DNA of 64,000 nt from Rudaea cellulosilytica DSM 22992 (GTDB lineage: Bacteria > Pseudomonadota > Gammaproteobacteria > Xanthomonadales > Rhodanobacteraceae): NCBI RefSeq assembly GCF_000378125.1, contig NZ_KB899243.1, positions 62,001 through 126,000 of the forward strand. Direction: 5' to 3'. Below, piece by piece: positions 29,252 through 38,188 of this stretch. Below the pieces are notes generated by a model. It was given only the letters and a program-made list of their open reading frames with translations, was not told the origin of the DNA and ran no database searches. Each line of letters begins with the position of its first letter. Position 1 is the stretch's first letter. Both the position numbers and the translations under genes were made by a program.

Positions 29252-30136
29252 ATGTCCTTCCCACGCCTTGCCTCGATCGTTTCCGCCGCCGCCCTTCTGG
29301 CTGCCTCGACATTCGCGTCCGCCGCGCAGACCGCGTTGCAGATCGATGTCTACAACGCCGGCGACAAGGCGGTCTTTCCAGTCACCTCGGTGCTCGTCAA
29401 AGGTGCGCACGACGCCGTGCTAGTCGACGCGCAATTCGCCAGATCCGACGCCGAAAAGGTCGTCGAGAAAATCCGCGCTTCCGGCAGGACGCTCAAAGCG
29501 ATCTATATCAGCCACGGCGACCCGGACTACTATTTCGGGCTCGACACGATCGTGAAAGCGTTTCCGCAGGCGAAGATTCTCGCCACGCAATCCACCGTCG
29601 ACCACATCCGCGCGAGCGAAGCGGCAAAACTGGCCTACTGGGGACCGATCCTCAAGGACAACGCTCCGCGGCGCATCGTCGTGCCGGACGTGCTTTCCGG
29701 GCAAACCATCGACCTCGACGGAAACAAGCTCGAAATCATCGGCCTGAACGGGCCGACACCCGACCGCACGTTTGTCTGGATTCCTTCGCTGAAGGCCGTA
29801 GTCGGCGGCGTCCCGGTGTTCGCCGGCGAATACATCTGGATGGCGGACACACAGACGCCGGAATCCCACGCACATTGGCTGACCACGCTCGACCGCATCG
29901 AAGAATTGAAGCCGAGCATCGTCGTCCCTGGCCACTTCGCGCCGGGCACCGCGCAGACGCTGGCCGCGGTGCGCTTCACTCGAGACTACATCCGGGCCTA
30001 CAACGAGGAGGCAGCGAAAACCAAGACCTCGGCGGATCTCGTTGCAGCGATGAAGCAGCGCTATCCGAACCTGGGTTCCGTCTCCTCACTCGAACTCAGC
30101 GCGAAAGTCAGCAAGGGCGAGATGAAGTGGCCATGA
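29252..30136 (+). CDS. Exported MBL-fold protein with altered metal motif
   Basis: A 294-residue periplasmic protein. The signal peptide (MSFPRLASIVSAAALLAASTFASAA) is followed by a metallo-beta-lactamase fold (VFPVTSVLVKGAHDAVLVDAQF). Where active members have HxHxDH, this protein reads SHGDPDYYFGLD, so the second histidine is Asp and the last is Tyr. The later VVPGHFAPG histidine is present. It may therefore bind metal differently, or a single metal. The ATG at 29252 has a GGAG site; the earlier in-frame start at 29240 is less likely. It overlaps a 44-codon ORF by ATGA and lies opposite a LysR gene. Confidence 0.85.
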   Translation: MSFPRLASIVSAAALLAASTFASAAQTALQIDVYNAGDKAVFPVTSVLVKGAHDAVLVDAQFARSDAEKVVEKIRASGRTLKAIYISHGDPDYYFGLDTIVKAFPQAKILATQSTVDHIRASEAAKLAYWGPILKDNAPRRIVVPDVLSGQTIDLDGNKLEIIGLNGPTPDRTFVWIPSLKAVVGGVPVFAGEYIWMADTQTPESHAHWLTTLDRIEELKPSIVVPGHFAPGTAQTLAAVRFTRDYIRAYNEEAAKTKTSADLVAAMKQRYPNLGSVSSLELSAKVSKGEMKWP

Positions 30137-30267
30137 AACCGCACGCCGACCCTCTATTTTCCAAGCACCAAACGGATAAACGCATGTCAAAGAACATTCT
30201 CTCCCAGATCGCGATACCGGACGGCGAGTTTCTGCATCTGCACGGGCCGCTGAAGAAGATCCGCTGA
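30133..30267 (+). CDS. Small ORF coupled to the MBL-fold gene, unknown
   Basis: A 44-codon frame whose ATG overlaps the preceding stop (ATGA). An internal ATG at 30184 would give a 27-residue peptide, MSKNILSQIAIPDGEFLHLH and seven more residues. No family is recognised. It could be a translationally coupled microprotein or chance; the coupled start and the 85-bp gap to the next gene are the only support. Confidence 0.3.
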   Translation: MKPHADPLFSKHQTDKRMSKNILSQIAIPDGEFLHLHGPLKKIR

Positions 30268-30352
30268 AAACGAAACGCAGCGTTCCACATTCGGCTATTT
30301 CCGCAACCGAGCCACGCCTCTATCTTGCTCATCTATCCATAGGACATTTCCC

Positions 30353-30994
30353 ATGATCATTGCTCTTTTCGGCGCCGGCGGCCATATCGGTCGCGGCATC
30401 CTCAACGAAGCGGTCGCGCGCGGCCACGACGTCATCGCCATCGTGCGCGATCCCGCGCGCGCGAACATCGATAACCCCAAAGTCAAGGTCGTCGCCGGCG
30501 ATGTCGCCAATCCAGCCACGTACGCTCAGGCGATCACCGGCGCCGACGCGGCGATCGCGAGTCTGTCCGGACGCCGCGACGCCGACGCCGGCCTCGTTCC
30601 GAAATACGCGGCGATCCTGCTCGAAGCGCTGCCTGCTGCGGGCGTAAAGCGTCTGGTCTGGGTCGGCGGCGCCGGCAGTCTCGAAACCGCGCCTGGCGTG
30701 CAAGTGGCCGACGATCCGAATTTTCCTGCGGCGTGGAAGCCGGAAGCGAAGGCGCAGGCCGATGCGCTCGATGTCTTCCGCAAATCCAAGGCGAACATCG
30801 ACTGGACCTACATCAGCCCCGCTGCGCTGATCGAAGACGGCGAGCGCAGCGGCCAATACCGCATCGGTGGCGATCAGTTGCTCGTCGACGCGAACGGCAA
30901 CAGCCGCATCACGATTCCCGACTACGCAGCGGCCGTGCTCGATCGCCTCGAAAAAGGCGACAAGCCGCGTCAACGCATCACGGTGGCATACTGA
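30353..30994 (+). CDS. NAD(P)-binding oxidoreductase, NmrA/NADH-flavin-reductase-like
   Basis: A 213-residue atypical SDR with the dinucleotide loop FGAGGHIGRG near the N-terminus and the VKRLVWVGGAGSL strand typical of the COG2910 (NADH-flavin reductase-like) group. It lacks the YxxxK catalytic pair of classical SDRs. Members often respond to redox stress. It is followed 14 bp later by the ygiD-like gene and may belong to the unit controlled by the LysR regulator. Confidence 0.85.
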   Translation: MIIALFGAGGHIGRGILNEAVARGHDVIAIVRDPARANIDNPKVKVVAGDVANPATYAQAITGADAAIASLSGRRDADAGLVPKYAAILLEALPAAGVKRLVWVGGAGSLETAPGVQVADDPNFPAAWKPEAKAQADALDVFRKSKANIDWTYISPAALIEDGERSGQYRIGGDQLLVDANGNSRITIPDYAAAVLDRLEKGDKPRQRITVAY

Positions 30995-31008
30995 GCGGCG
31001 TGAACGCG

Positions 31009-31773
31009 ATGCGCATGCCCGCGCTGTTCGTCGGCCACGGTTCGCCGATGAACGCGATCGAAGACAACGACTTCACGCGCGGCTGGCGCGAGCTGGCCGC
31101 GCGCTTGCCGAAGCCGAAGGCGATTCTCTGCGTCTCCGCGCATTGGGAAACGCGCGGCGTTTTCGTTTGCAACGCGCCGCAGCCGCAGACGATCCACGAC
31201 TTCTACGGCTTCCCGCAGGCGCTGTTCGACGTGCGCTATCCGGCGCCGGGCGATCCGGCGCTCGCGCAGCGCATCGTCGACCTGGTGAAAAGTGCAAAGG
31301 TGAGCCCCACGCAAGAATGGGGCCTCGATCACGGCACATGGAGCGTGCTCAACATCATGTATCCGCAAGCCGACGTGCCGACCCTGCAATTGAGCATCGA
31401 CACCTCGCGGCCCGGGGCCTTCCACTACGCGCTCGGCAATGAGCTCGCCGCGTTGCGCGACGAAGGCGTGCTGATTCTCGGCAGCGGCGACATCGTGCAT
31501 AACCTGCGCCTGCTCAACTTCCGCGATCCGCGCCCGACCGACTGGGCGGTGCACTTCGACGAAACGGTGCGCGCGCGCATCGCCGACGGTCGCGTCGAGG
31601 ATCTGCTCGACTGGCATGCGCTCGGCCGCGAAGCCGATCTTTCCGTGCCGACACCCGAACACTATCTGCCGCTGCTTTATGTGCTCGGTGCTCGACGCGA
31701 CGGTGATGTCGCGTCGTTTCACAACGTCGGCTATTTCGGCACGGTGTCGATGACTTCGGTGCTGCTTAGCTAG
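31009..31773 (+). CDS. ygiD: LigB/YgiD-type extradiol ring-cleavage dioxygenase
   Basis: A 254-residue class III extradiol dioxygenase resembling 4,5-DOPA dioxygenase. Metal ligands appear in FVGHGSPMNAI (His) and CVSAHWETRG (His). LDHGTWSVLNIMYP and GSGDIVHNLRLLNF carry the other conserved histidines. E. coli YgiD opens L-DOPA in vitro; the natural substrate is unclear. The start may be the ATG at 31009 or the in-frame GTG at 31000, only three codons apart. Confidence 0.9.
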   Translation: MRMPALFVGHGSPMNAIEDNDFTRGWRELAARLPKPKAILCVSAHWETRGVFVCNAPQPQTIHDFYGFPQALFDVRYPAPGDPALAQRIVDLVKSAKVSPTQEWGLDHGTWSVLNIMYPQADVPTLQLSIDTSRPGAFHYALGNELAALRDEGVLILGSGDIVHNLRLLNFRDPRPTDWAVHFDETVRARIADGRVEDLLDWHALGREADLSVPTPEHYLPLLYVLGARRDGDVASFHNVGYFGTVSMTSVLLS

Positions 31774-31816
31774 TTGGTCTTCGCACGACCGCGTCGCGCG
31801 AGGCCCAACGATCAAC

Positions 31817-32632
31817 TCACGCCGCCTGCTGCTTGCCGAGGCGATAGCGCGCCGCCGCGTGCTGCCGCGAAAGACCCGGCGCGAGCGCCTTGCGTGCGGC
31901 CTCATAGGCATCCCAATCGGCGATTTCCGGCAGCGCCGGAATCGTGATCAGCTCGCCCTGATCCAATCCGGCGAGCGAGGCATCGACCATTTCTTCGGCG
32001 CCCATGAGCCACTCCTTCGGCAGGTTCGTCACCGGTACGCCACTCTTCTCCCACAAATCGGTGATCGTGGCTCCCGGCAGCACCGCCTGCACGCGAATAC
32101 CTTTGTCCGCCAGTTCGTGGTGCATCGACTGGGTGAAACTGAGGACATAGGCTTTCGAACCGCTGTAGGTGCCGTTCAACAGTTCCGGCGCGAGCGCGAC
32201 GATCGAAGCGATATTGACGATCGTGCCGCCGCCGCGCGCCACGAAACTGCGCGCCGCGGCGCCGGCCAGGCGCGTGAGCGCGGTCACGTTGAGCACGATC
32301 ATCGCCTCGAGCTGATCGAGATCAGCATCGACCAGCTTCGCGCTGGCGGCAACGCCGGCGTTGTTGATCAGGCCGGTAATGCTCGCATCGTTGCTCAAGC
32401 GATCCTCGACCCGATGCATGTCGGGCTTGAAAGTCAGGTCGGCGACGAGAACTTCGATCTTGCGCCCGGTTTCGGTGGTGAGCTTCGCGGCGAGCGCCTT
32501 GAGCTTGTTCGCATCGCGCGCGACGAGAACGAGATCGTGGCCGCGCCGCGCGAGTCGATCGGCGTAGACCGCGCCGATGCCCGACGAGGCGCCGGTGACG
32601 ACAATCGTGCCTTTGCGGATGGGGGTATTCAT
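31817..32632 (-). CDS. Short-chain dehydrogenase/reductase
   Basis: A 271-residue classical SDR with the cofactor loop VVTGASSGIGAVYADRLARR, the NNAGVA motif, and catalytic YSGSKAYV (Tyr-x3-Lys) preceded by the active serine in IASIVAL. These enzymes oxidise or reduce alcohols and carbonyls with NAD(P). The substrate is not known. It is divergent from the GlxA-type regulator, whose intergenic region is about 143 bp, so it may be that regulator's target. Confidence 0.9.
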   Translation of the reverse strand: MNTPIRKGTIVVTGASSGIGAVYADRLARRGHDLVLVARDANKLKALAAKLTTETGRKIEVLVADLTFKPDMHRVEDRLSNDASITGLINNAGVAASAKLVDADLDQLEAMIVLNVTALTRLAGAAARSFVARGGGTIVNIASIVALAPELLNGTYSGSKAYVLSFTQSMHHELADKGIRVQAVLPGATITDLWEKSGVPVTNLPKEWLMGAEEMVDASLAGLDQGELITIPALPEIADWDAYEAARKALAPGLSRQHAAARYRLGKQQAA

Positions 32633-32775
32633 GTCAGTGCTCCTTCAGTTCGTAGGGGATTCGCAGCAATGCGCCGCGGATGAATTTGACGGCAGCCAGT
32701 CTGCGCGCGCAGACTATGTCCTTAATGTCGTAATTACCTCGTTTCAGGACATTCGCTTTTTCGCAGGACTTCGTC

Positions 32776-33732
32776 ATGAAACGTATCGGCTTCGTCGTCT
32801 TCCCCGGCTTCCAGATTCTCGACTTGGCGGCGGTGACCGTGTTCGAGATGGCCAACAGGCAAGCGCCGCACCCGCGCTACGACATCCGGCTTCTGTCCGA
32901 ACACGGCGGCGCGGTCATCACATCGGCCGGCATTGCGGTCGAGACGCTGCCGTTCGCGCGCTCCAACTTCGATACGCTCATCGTCATGGGCGACTTGACG
33001 GTGGCCGAGCCTTCGCCGGGTCTGACCGGCTTCGTGCGCAAGGCGCACGCGAAATCGCGGCGTACCGCGGCGATTTGCACCGGCGCCTTCGTTCTCGCTG
33101 CCGCCGGCGTGCTCGACGGCCACCGCGCGACGACGCATTGGCTCAAAGCACGCGAACTGCAGCGGCGCTATCCGCAAGTGAAGGTCGAAGAGGACCGCAT
33201 CTTCATCGCCGACGACGGCGTGTGGACCTCCGCCGGCATGGCCGCATGCATCGACCTCGCCCTCGCCCTCGTCGAAGACGATTTCGGCAGCGAACTCGCG
33301 CGCTCGATTGCGCGCCACATGGTCGTCTACTATCGGCGCAGCGGCGGCCAGTCACAATTCTCCGCGCTGCTCGAACTCGATCCGCAGTCCGACCGCATCC
33401 AGAGCGCATTGCGCTATGCGCGGCACAACCTGCGCAAGACGCTTTCGGTCGAAGAGCTGGCCGAGGTCGCGCATTTGAGCCCGCGCCAATTCAGCCGCGT
33501 ATTCCATGTCGAGACCGGACACTCGCCGGCGAAAGCCGTCGAGAACCTGCGCCTAGAGGCGGCGAAGACCTTGATTGAAACGAGCGATCATTCGATCGAA
33601 ACGATCGCTCGTGAAACCGGCTTCGGCGATCCGGAGCGCATGCGTCGCGCCTTCGTGCGCAAATACGCGCTGCCGCCGCAGGCGATCAAGCGTGCGGCGC
33701 AGCTGGCGGAAGCGGAGTTGGAGGCGGCTTAG
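32776..33732 (+). CDS. GlxA-family AraC-type regulator with DJ-1/PfpI domain
   Basis: A 318-residue regulator. Residues about 1-170 form a DJ-1/PfpI-like domain with the elbow cysteine in ICTGAFVLAAAG. Residues about 215-315 form the AraC double HTH (SVEELAEVAHLSPRQFSRVF, then DHSIETIARETGFGDPERMR). The effector is unknown. It is divergent from the SDR gene and converges on copB with 13 bp between stop codons. Confidence 0.92.
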   Translation: MKRIGFVVFPGFQILDLAAVTVFEMANRQAPHPRYDIRLLSEHGGAVITSAGIAVETLPFARSNFDTLIVMGDLTVAEPSPGLTGFVRKAHAKSRRTAAICTGAFVLAAAGVLDGHRATTHWLKARELQRRYPQVKVEEDRIFIADDGVWTSAGMAACIDLALALVEDDFGSELARSIARHMVVYYRRSGGQSQFSALLELDPQSDRIQSALRYARHNLRKTLSVEELAEVAHLSPRQFSRVFHVETGHSPAKAVENLRLEAAKTLIETSDHSIETIARETGFGDPERMRRAFVRKYALPPQAIKRAAQLAEAELEAA

Positions 33733-33745
33733 GGTATCACCGCGC

Positions 33746-34705
33746 CTAAAACCACAAGCGCAGCCCGGCGACGATTTGACGCTCCGTACCGGCTCGATCG
33801 ACGCCGGTTGGGAAAACGTCGCCGGCTTCACGCCGATGTTTCCAAACCACGCCGATATACGGTGCGAATTCGCGACGAACCTCGTAGCGCAAACGCAAAC
33901 CAAGCTCCGCATCATTCAGCCCCGAGGCGATACCTCGCGCGCGATCCTCTCGGCCATAGAAATTGACCTCGAATTCCGGCTGCAGGATCAAGCGTTGAGT
34001 CAGCAGTAGTTCGTACTCGGCGCGCAGTCCGAGTGCGGTGCGACCGCCGTCACCGAGGTACGCCGTCGCCTCGATCTCGAACCAGTAGGGTGCGAGACCC
34101 TGCACGCCGAACGCCGCCCAGTCGCGTGACGGACCGCTGCCGAAATCGTGGCGCGCACCGAGCTGCCAGTCCCAGAAACTGGCGAAGGCGTGATTCCAGA
34201 ACGCTTCGACGCGCGCGTCGGTTATCCCGTGCTCACGCTCGCCCTCGCTGCGCAACAGCAGCTTGTCGAAGTCGCCTCCATACCACGCCTGTGCGTTCCA
34301 TGCGGTCGAATATGCGTCGCTGCTTTTCGCACGCTCGAATGTGTCGAGCTTGAACATGAACAGCTTTGCCGTATCGTCCATTTCCATTGCGCGCGTCATC
34401 TCCGCATCCGTCATCGGCGCCATCGGATGTTGTGCGGGATCGGGCGGAACGTGATCGTCGGCGGTAATCGGCTCGTCGACTTGCGTTTGCATCGGCGACG
34501 CCGCGACATGGTCGTGATGATGTGCGTGCGCATCGGCAGCTTCCTGCTGCGGTTTTTTGCTTTGCGCGGCCATCTCATCCTTGTCCGCCGCCTTCGACGC
34601 TGCCGGGTGATGCGCGTGTTCGGTCTGCGCTTGCTCCTGCGCGCTCGCATCGAAGGCGAATGCCATCAGCGCGACAGACAGAAGAATCTGGTTTGCGATG
34701 CGCAT
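33746..34705 (-). CDS. copB: Copper resistance outer-membrane protein CopB/PcoB
   Basis: A 319-residue protein with a signal peptide (MRIANQILLSVALMAFAFDASA), a His/Met-rich N-terminal segment (AHAHHHDHVAASPM and around) and a C-terminal outer-membrane barrel ending LRLWF. CopB binds copper at the cell surface alongside CopA. The start at 34705 overlaps the copA stop codon by one base (TGATG), so the pair is translationally coupled. Confidence 0.95.
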   Translation of the reverse strand: MRIANQILLSVALMAFAFDASAQEQAQTEHAHHPAASKAADKDEMAAQSKKPQQEAADAHAHHHDHVAASPMQTQVDEPITADDHVPPDPAQHPMAPMTDAEMTRAMEMDDTAKLFMFKLDTFERAKSSDAYSTAWNAQAWYGGDFDKLLLRSEGEREHGITDARVEAFWNHAFASFWDWQLGARHDFGSGPSRDWAAFGVQGLAPYWFEIEATAYLGDGGRTALGLRAEYELLLTQRLILQPEFEVNFYGREDRARGIASGLNDAELGLRLRYEVRREFAPYIGVVWKHRREAGDVFPTGVDRAGTERQIVAGLRLWF

Positions 34706-36525
34706 CACGCCACCTCCACGACGCGGAACATGCCCGCTTCCATGTGGTAGAGCAGATGACAGTGGTAGGCCCAACTGCCGAGCGCATCGGCATTGACGCG
34801 ATAGCTCAGCTTCTGCGCGGGCTGCACCACGATCGTATGCTTGCGCACCTGGAACGCGCCGTCAGGCGTTTCCAGTTCGCTCCACATGCCGTGCAGGTGG
34901 ATCGGGTGCGTCATCATCGTGTCGTTGATCAGGCTGATGCGCACCTGCTCGCCGTGCTTGAGCTTGAGCGGCTGTGCGGCGGAAAACTTCTTGCCGTCGA
35001 ACGACCAGATGTAGCGCTCCATATGCCCGGTCAGATGCAGTTCGATCTCGCGCTGCGGGTCGGCGCTGATCGGTGCGCCCGGCGTGTGCAGGTCGGCGTA
35101 GGTCAGCACGCGCCGGCCGTTGTCGCGCAGGCCGATGCCCGGATCGTCGAGGTTCGTGCGCGGTGTGGCGACGAGCATATCGATCGTCGGCCCCATCTTC
35201 AGTGGCGATGCCGCGGCGGGCATCGCCATGCCGGGCATGTTGCCGCAGCTTCCTTCGGCGCCCTTCTTCGTGCTCGTCATGCTCGCGCCGCAGCTGCCTT
35301 CGGAACCTTTCATGTCCGGCATCGAGCCGTGACCCATCTTCGAGTGATCCATGCCCGGCATCGTCGAGTGATCCATCTCGCCCATCATGTCGCGCATCGT
35401 CAGCAGCGGGCGTGGATCGAGCGCGGGCACTTCGGCGCTCATGCCGGCGCGCGCAGCGAGCGTGCCGCGCGCATATCCCGACCTGTCCATCGACTGCGCA
35501 AAAATCGTGTAGGCGCGATCGGCATCGGGTTCGACGATCACGTCGAACGTCTCCGCATTGCCGATGCGGAACTCGTCGACCGTGACCGGCTCCACTTCCT
35601 GCCCGTCGGCGGCGACCACACGCATCTTCAGGCCCGGGATGCGCACGTCGAAGAAACTCATCGACGAGCCGTTGATGAAACGCAGCCGCACCTTGTCGCC
35701 GCGCGAAAACAGTCCCGTCCAGTTCGCCGCAGGCGACGCGCCGTTCATCAGGTAGGTATAGGCGTAGCCGGACACATCGGCGAGATCGCTAGGATTCATG
35801 CGCATCTCGTTCCACATGCGCCGCCCAGCGAGCGCGCCGCTCAAGCCTTGCGCGCGCGCGTCGCGCAGAAAATCACCGGCCGTGGGTTTGCCGAAATTGA
35901 AGTAGTCGCCCTGCTTCTTCAGTGTGGCGAACAGCCATTCCGGATCGGCATCGCTCCAGTCGGAAAGCATTACGACGTAATCGCGATCGACGCGCGCGCG
36001 CTGTTCGCGTGGTTCGATCACGATCGCGCCGTAGAGGCCGGTCTGCTCCTGGAAGCGCGAGTGGCTGTGGTACCAGTACGTGCCGCTCTGGTTCACCTTG
36101 AAGCGATAGGCGTAAGTCTCGCCTGGCGCGATGCCCATGAAGGACAAGCCCGGCACCCCGTCCATGTCGGCCGGCACGATCATGCCGTGCCAATGGATCG
36201 AACTGGTCGTCGACAGCGTGTTGCGCACGCGCAGCGTAACCGTGTCGCCTTGGCGCCAGCGCAAGGTCGGTGCGGGCAGCGAACCGTTGACGACCGTGCC
36301 GATGCGGCGCTTGCCGGTGATGTTGACCGGCGTCTCGCCGATCGAGAGGTCGAATTCGCTGCCCGACAGCATCGGGACCAGCGGTGCGGGAGAGGCCGCC
36401 ATGGCCGCGCGCGCGTCAAGGCCGAAACCGGCGACGATGCCGCCGAGAGTCAAGCCTTGGACGAAACGCCGGCGCGACGGCAGCGCGAGGCGCTCCGCCA
36501 AAGAAGTTGGGTTGTATCTGTTCAT
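34705..36525 (-). CDS. copA: Periplasmic multicopper oxidase CopA/PcoA
   Basis: A 606-residue copper-resistance oxidase of the plant-pathogen CopA / E. coli PcoA type. A Tat signal (SRRRFVQGLTLGG) is followed by three cupredoxin domains. The copper ligand motifs are IHWHGMIVP, WYHSHS, HPIHLHGMW and HCHLLYHMEAGM. A Met/His-rich copper-scavenging tract lies at about residues 375-440 (MDHSTMPGMDHSKMGHGSMP). It is thought to oxidise Cu(I) in the periplasm. It lies 83 bp after copL and overlaps copB, forming copL-copA-copB. Confidence 0.97.
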   Translation of the reverse strand: MNRYNPTSLAERLALPSRRRFVQGLTLGGIVAGFGLDARAAMAASPAPLVPMLSGSEFDLSIGETPVNITGKRRIGTVVNGSLPAPTLRWRQGDTVTLRVRNTLSTTSSIHWHGMIVPADMDGVPGLSFMGIAPGETYAYRFKVNQSGTYWYHSHSRFQEQTGLYGAIVIEPREQRARVDRDYVVMLSDWSDADPEWLFATLKKQGDYFNFGKPTAGDFLRDARAQGLSGALAGRRMWNEMRMNPSDLADVSGYAYTYLMNGASPAANWTGLFSRGDKVRLRFINGSSMSFFDVRIPGLKMRVVAADGQEVEPVTVDEFRIGNAETFDVIVEPDADRAYTIFAQSMDRSGYARGTLAARAGMSAEVPALDPRPLLTMRDMMGEMDHSTMPGMDHSKMGHGSMPDMKGSEGSCGASMTSTKKGAEGSCGNMPGMAMPAAASPLKMGPTIDMLVATPRTNLDDPGIGLRDNGRRVLTYADLHTPGAPISADPQREIELHLTGHMERYIWSFDGKKFSAAQPLKLKHGEQVRISLINDTMMTHPIHLHGMWSELETPDGAFQVRKHTIVVQPAQKLSYRVNADALGSWAYHCHLLYHMEAGMFRVVEVA

Positions 36526-36608
36526 GGTACTCGTGTCGTTGCACGGCGCGAGGTGCGCCAGATCATCCGCTCACGGGTCGCCCGCGGCGGAACGAAGCAT
36601 CGAACGAG

Positions 36609-37022
36609 TCAGGCGATAGGTGGCCTCAAGCGCCGCTCGTCGGCGGCATCGAAAAAGGCGGCATGATCCCATCGCGGCAGTTGCGCCGGCGGCGGCAAGG
36701 CAGGGAAGGAAAAGCCCGTCGTCAATGCAGTGGAGCAGGAGTACAGGCAAGCGCAGGCACCGCCCACGCAACAGGGGCAGCCGTTATCGTGTGCCGCCTT
36801 GTCCTTGCTTGCATGCGCGGGCGCGGCGCTCTCGTCGCAATGATGATGTGACGTGGCGGACATCGCTGTCGGCACCGCAGCCGCAGCGCGCGGAGCGGGC
36901 ATCGCCCACGCGGAGAAATTCGCAAGCACCAGCAACACCGCCATCCCGTGCGCGAGCAGGCGCGCAAACCGGCTGCGCGCGAGGCGCTGCAGGCGGAACG
37001 AGGGGCGATGACTACGTTTCAT
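36609..37022 (-). CDS. copL: CopL-like small metal-binding protein upstream of copA
   Basis: A 137-residue exported protein with a hydrophobic signal region (LLAHGMAVLLVLANFSAWAM) and a Cys/His-rich segment (SHHHCDESA, CPCCVGGACACLYSC). In Xanthomonas a Cys-rich ORF at this position, copL, is needed for copper-inducible expression of copAB. The spacing and orientation here are the same. The start at 37022 directly precedes the signal; 14 more upstream codons are open but unsupported. It is divergent from rlmJ. Confidence 0.82.
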   Translation of the reverse strand: MKRSHRPSFRLQRLARSRFARLLAHGMAVLLVLANFSAWAMPAPRAAAAVPTAMSATSHHHCDESAAPAHASKDKAAHDNGCPCCVGGACACLYSCSTALTTGFSFPALPPPAQLPRWDHAAFFDAADERRLRPPIA

Positions 37023-37082
37023 GCGTGCATGGTGCCCGCGCCGCGGCGCCGATGCAAGCCGCACGGATGCTACGATTCAGCT

Positions 37083-37934
37083 ATGAACTACCGCCACGCC
37101 TTCCATGCCGGCAACTTCGCCGATGTCTTCAAGCACGCCATCCTGATCGGCCTCATCGACGCGCTGAAGGCCAAGCCGACGCCGTTCTGCTACATCGACA
37201 CGCATGCCGGCGCCGGCCGCTACGACCTGCGCGACGAGGAAGCGCGCAAGACCGGCGAGTTCGTCGACGGCGTCCAGCGCCTGCTCGTCGCCGCGAACCT
37301 GCCCGACAGCCTGCGCCCCTACTTCGACCTGCTGCGCGCGGCCAACGCGGCCGATGCCAATGGCCATCTAAACGTCTACCCCGGCTCACCGCTGATCGCG
37401 AGCCTCAGCCTGCGCGACGGCGACCGCATCGCGTTGTGCGAAGTGCAGGAGGCGGAAACGGCCGCGCTGAGGAAGTTGTTCGCCGACGACAAACGCGTCG
37501 GCGTGCACCAGCGCGACGGCTACGCCGCGCTTGCCGGACTGGTGCCGCCGAAAGAACGGCGCGGCGTGGTCCTGATCGACCCTCCGTTCGAAGCGCAGGA
37601 AGCCGAATTCCGCACGATCCAATCGGCGCTGGCCGACGCCTACGCGCACTGGCCAACCGGCATCTATGCGATCTGGTATCCGATCAAGCTGCATCGGCAG
37701 GTGCTGCGGTTCCAGCGCTGGTTCGCCAAGCAAGGCATCAAGAAAACGCTGGTCGCCGAGCTGATGATCGACGCCGACGATTCGCCGCTGCGCCTCAACG
37801 GCTGCGGCATGGTGATCGTCAACGCGCCGTGGCAGTTCGACGCATGGCTTGCGCGGCTGCTGCCCGACCTCGCGCGCCTGCTCGCGCGCAGCCCACGTGC
37901 GAGCCATCGCCTCGAATGGTTGACGCGGGAGTGA
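37083..37934 (+). CDS. rlmJ: 23S rRNA (adenine(2030)-N6)-methyltransferase
   Basis: A 283-residue SAM-dependent methyltransferase that modifies A2030 of 23S rRNA. The N-terminal MNYRHAFHAGNFADVFKHA is diagnostic for RlmJ. The SAM motif YIDTHAGAGRYDL and the catalytic IDPPFEAQEAEF follow. The start at 37083 gives this exact N-terminus. It is divergent from copL by 60 bp. Confidence 0.97.
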   Translation: MNYRHAFHAGNFADVFKHAILIGLIDALKAKPTPFCYIDTHAGAGRYDLRDEEARKTGEFVDGVQRLLVAANLPDSLRPYFDLLRAANAADANGHLNVYPGSPLIASLSLRDGDRIALCEVQEAETAALRKLFADDKRVGVHQRDGYAALAGLVPPKERRGVVLIDPPFEAQEAEFRTIQSALADAYAHWPTGIYAIWYPIKLHRQVLRFQRWFAKQGIKKTLVAELMIDADDSPLRLNGCGMVIVNAPWQFDAWLARLLPDLARLLARSPRASHRLEWLTRE

Positions 37935-38063
37935 CGCATAGCGGGCGACCCTCCCGGCGCACTCGCCAAAGGACCGCGCGAACCGCCTCGACCACAACGC
38001 GGTCGGATCATCATCCCCGCGGACAGCGGCTGCGCGATTTTGGAAAAGTCCATTCGCCGGCTA

Positions 38064-38092
38064 TTGACTGAACGGGTAGTGTCGAAGAAAAT
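38064..38092 (+). promoter_or_regulatory. Sigma-70-like promoter for tRNA-Asn
   Basis: TTGACT (38064-38069) and GAAAAT (38087-38092) are 17 bp apart and end about 20 bp before the tRNA. The -10 box is only a partial match. No other gene starts here. Confidence 0.5.
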
Positions 38093-38112
38093 AGGCGGCT
38101 CGCTTATGCGAT

Positions 38113-38188
<76 letters not shown>

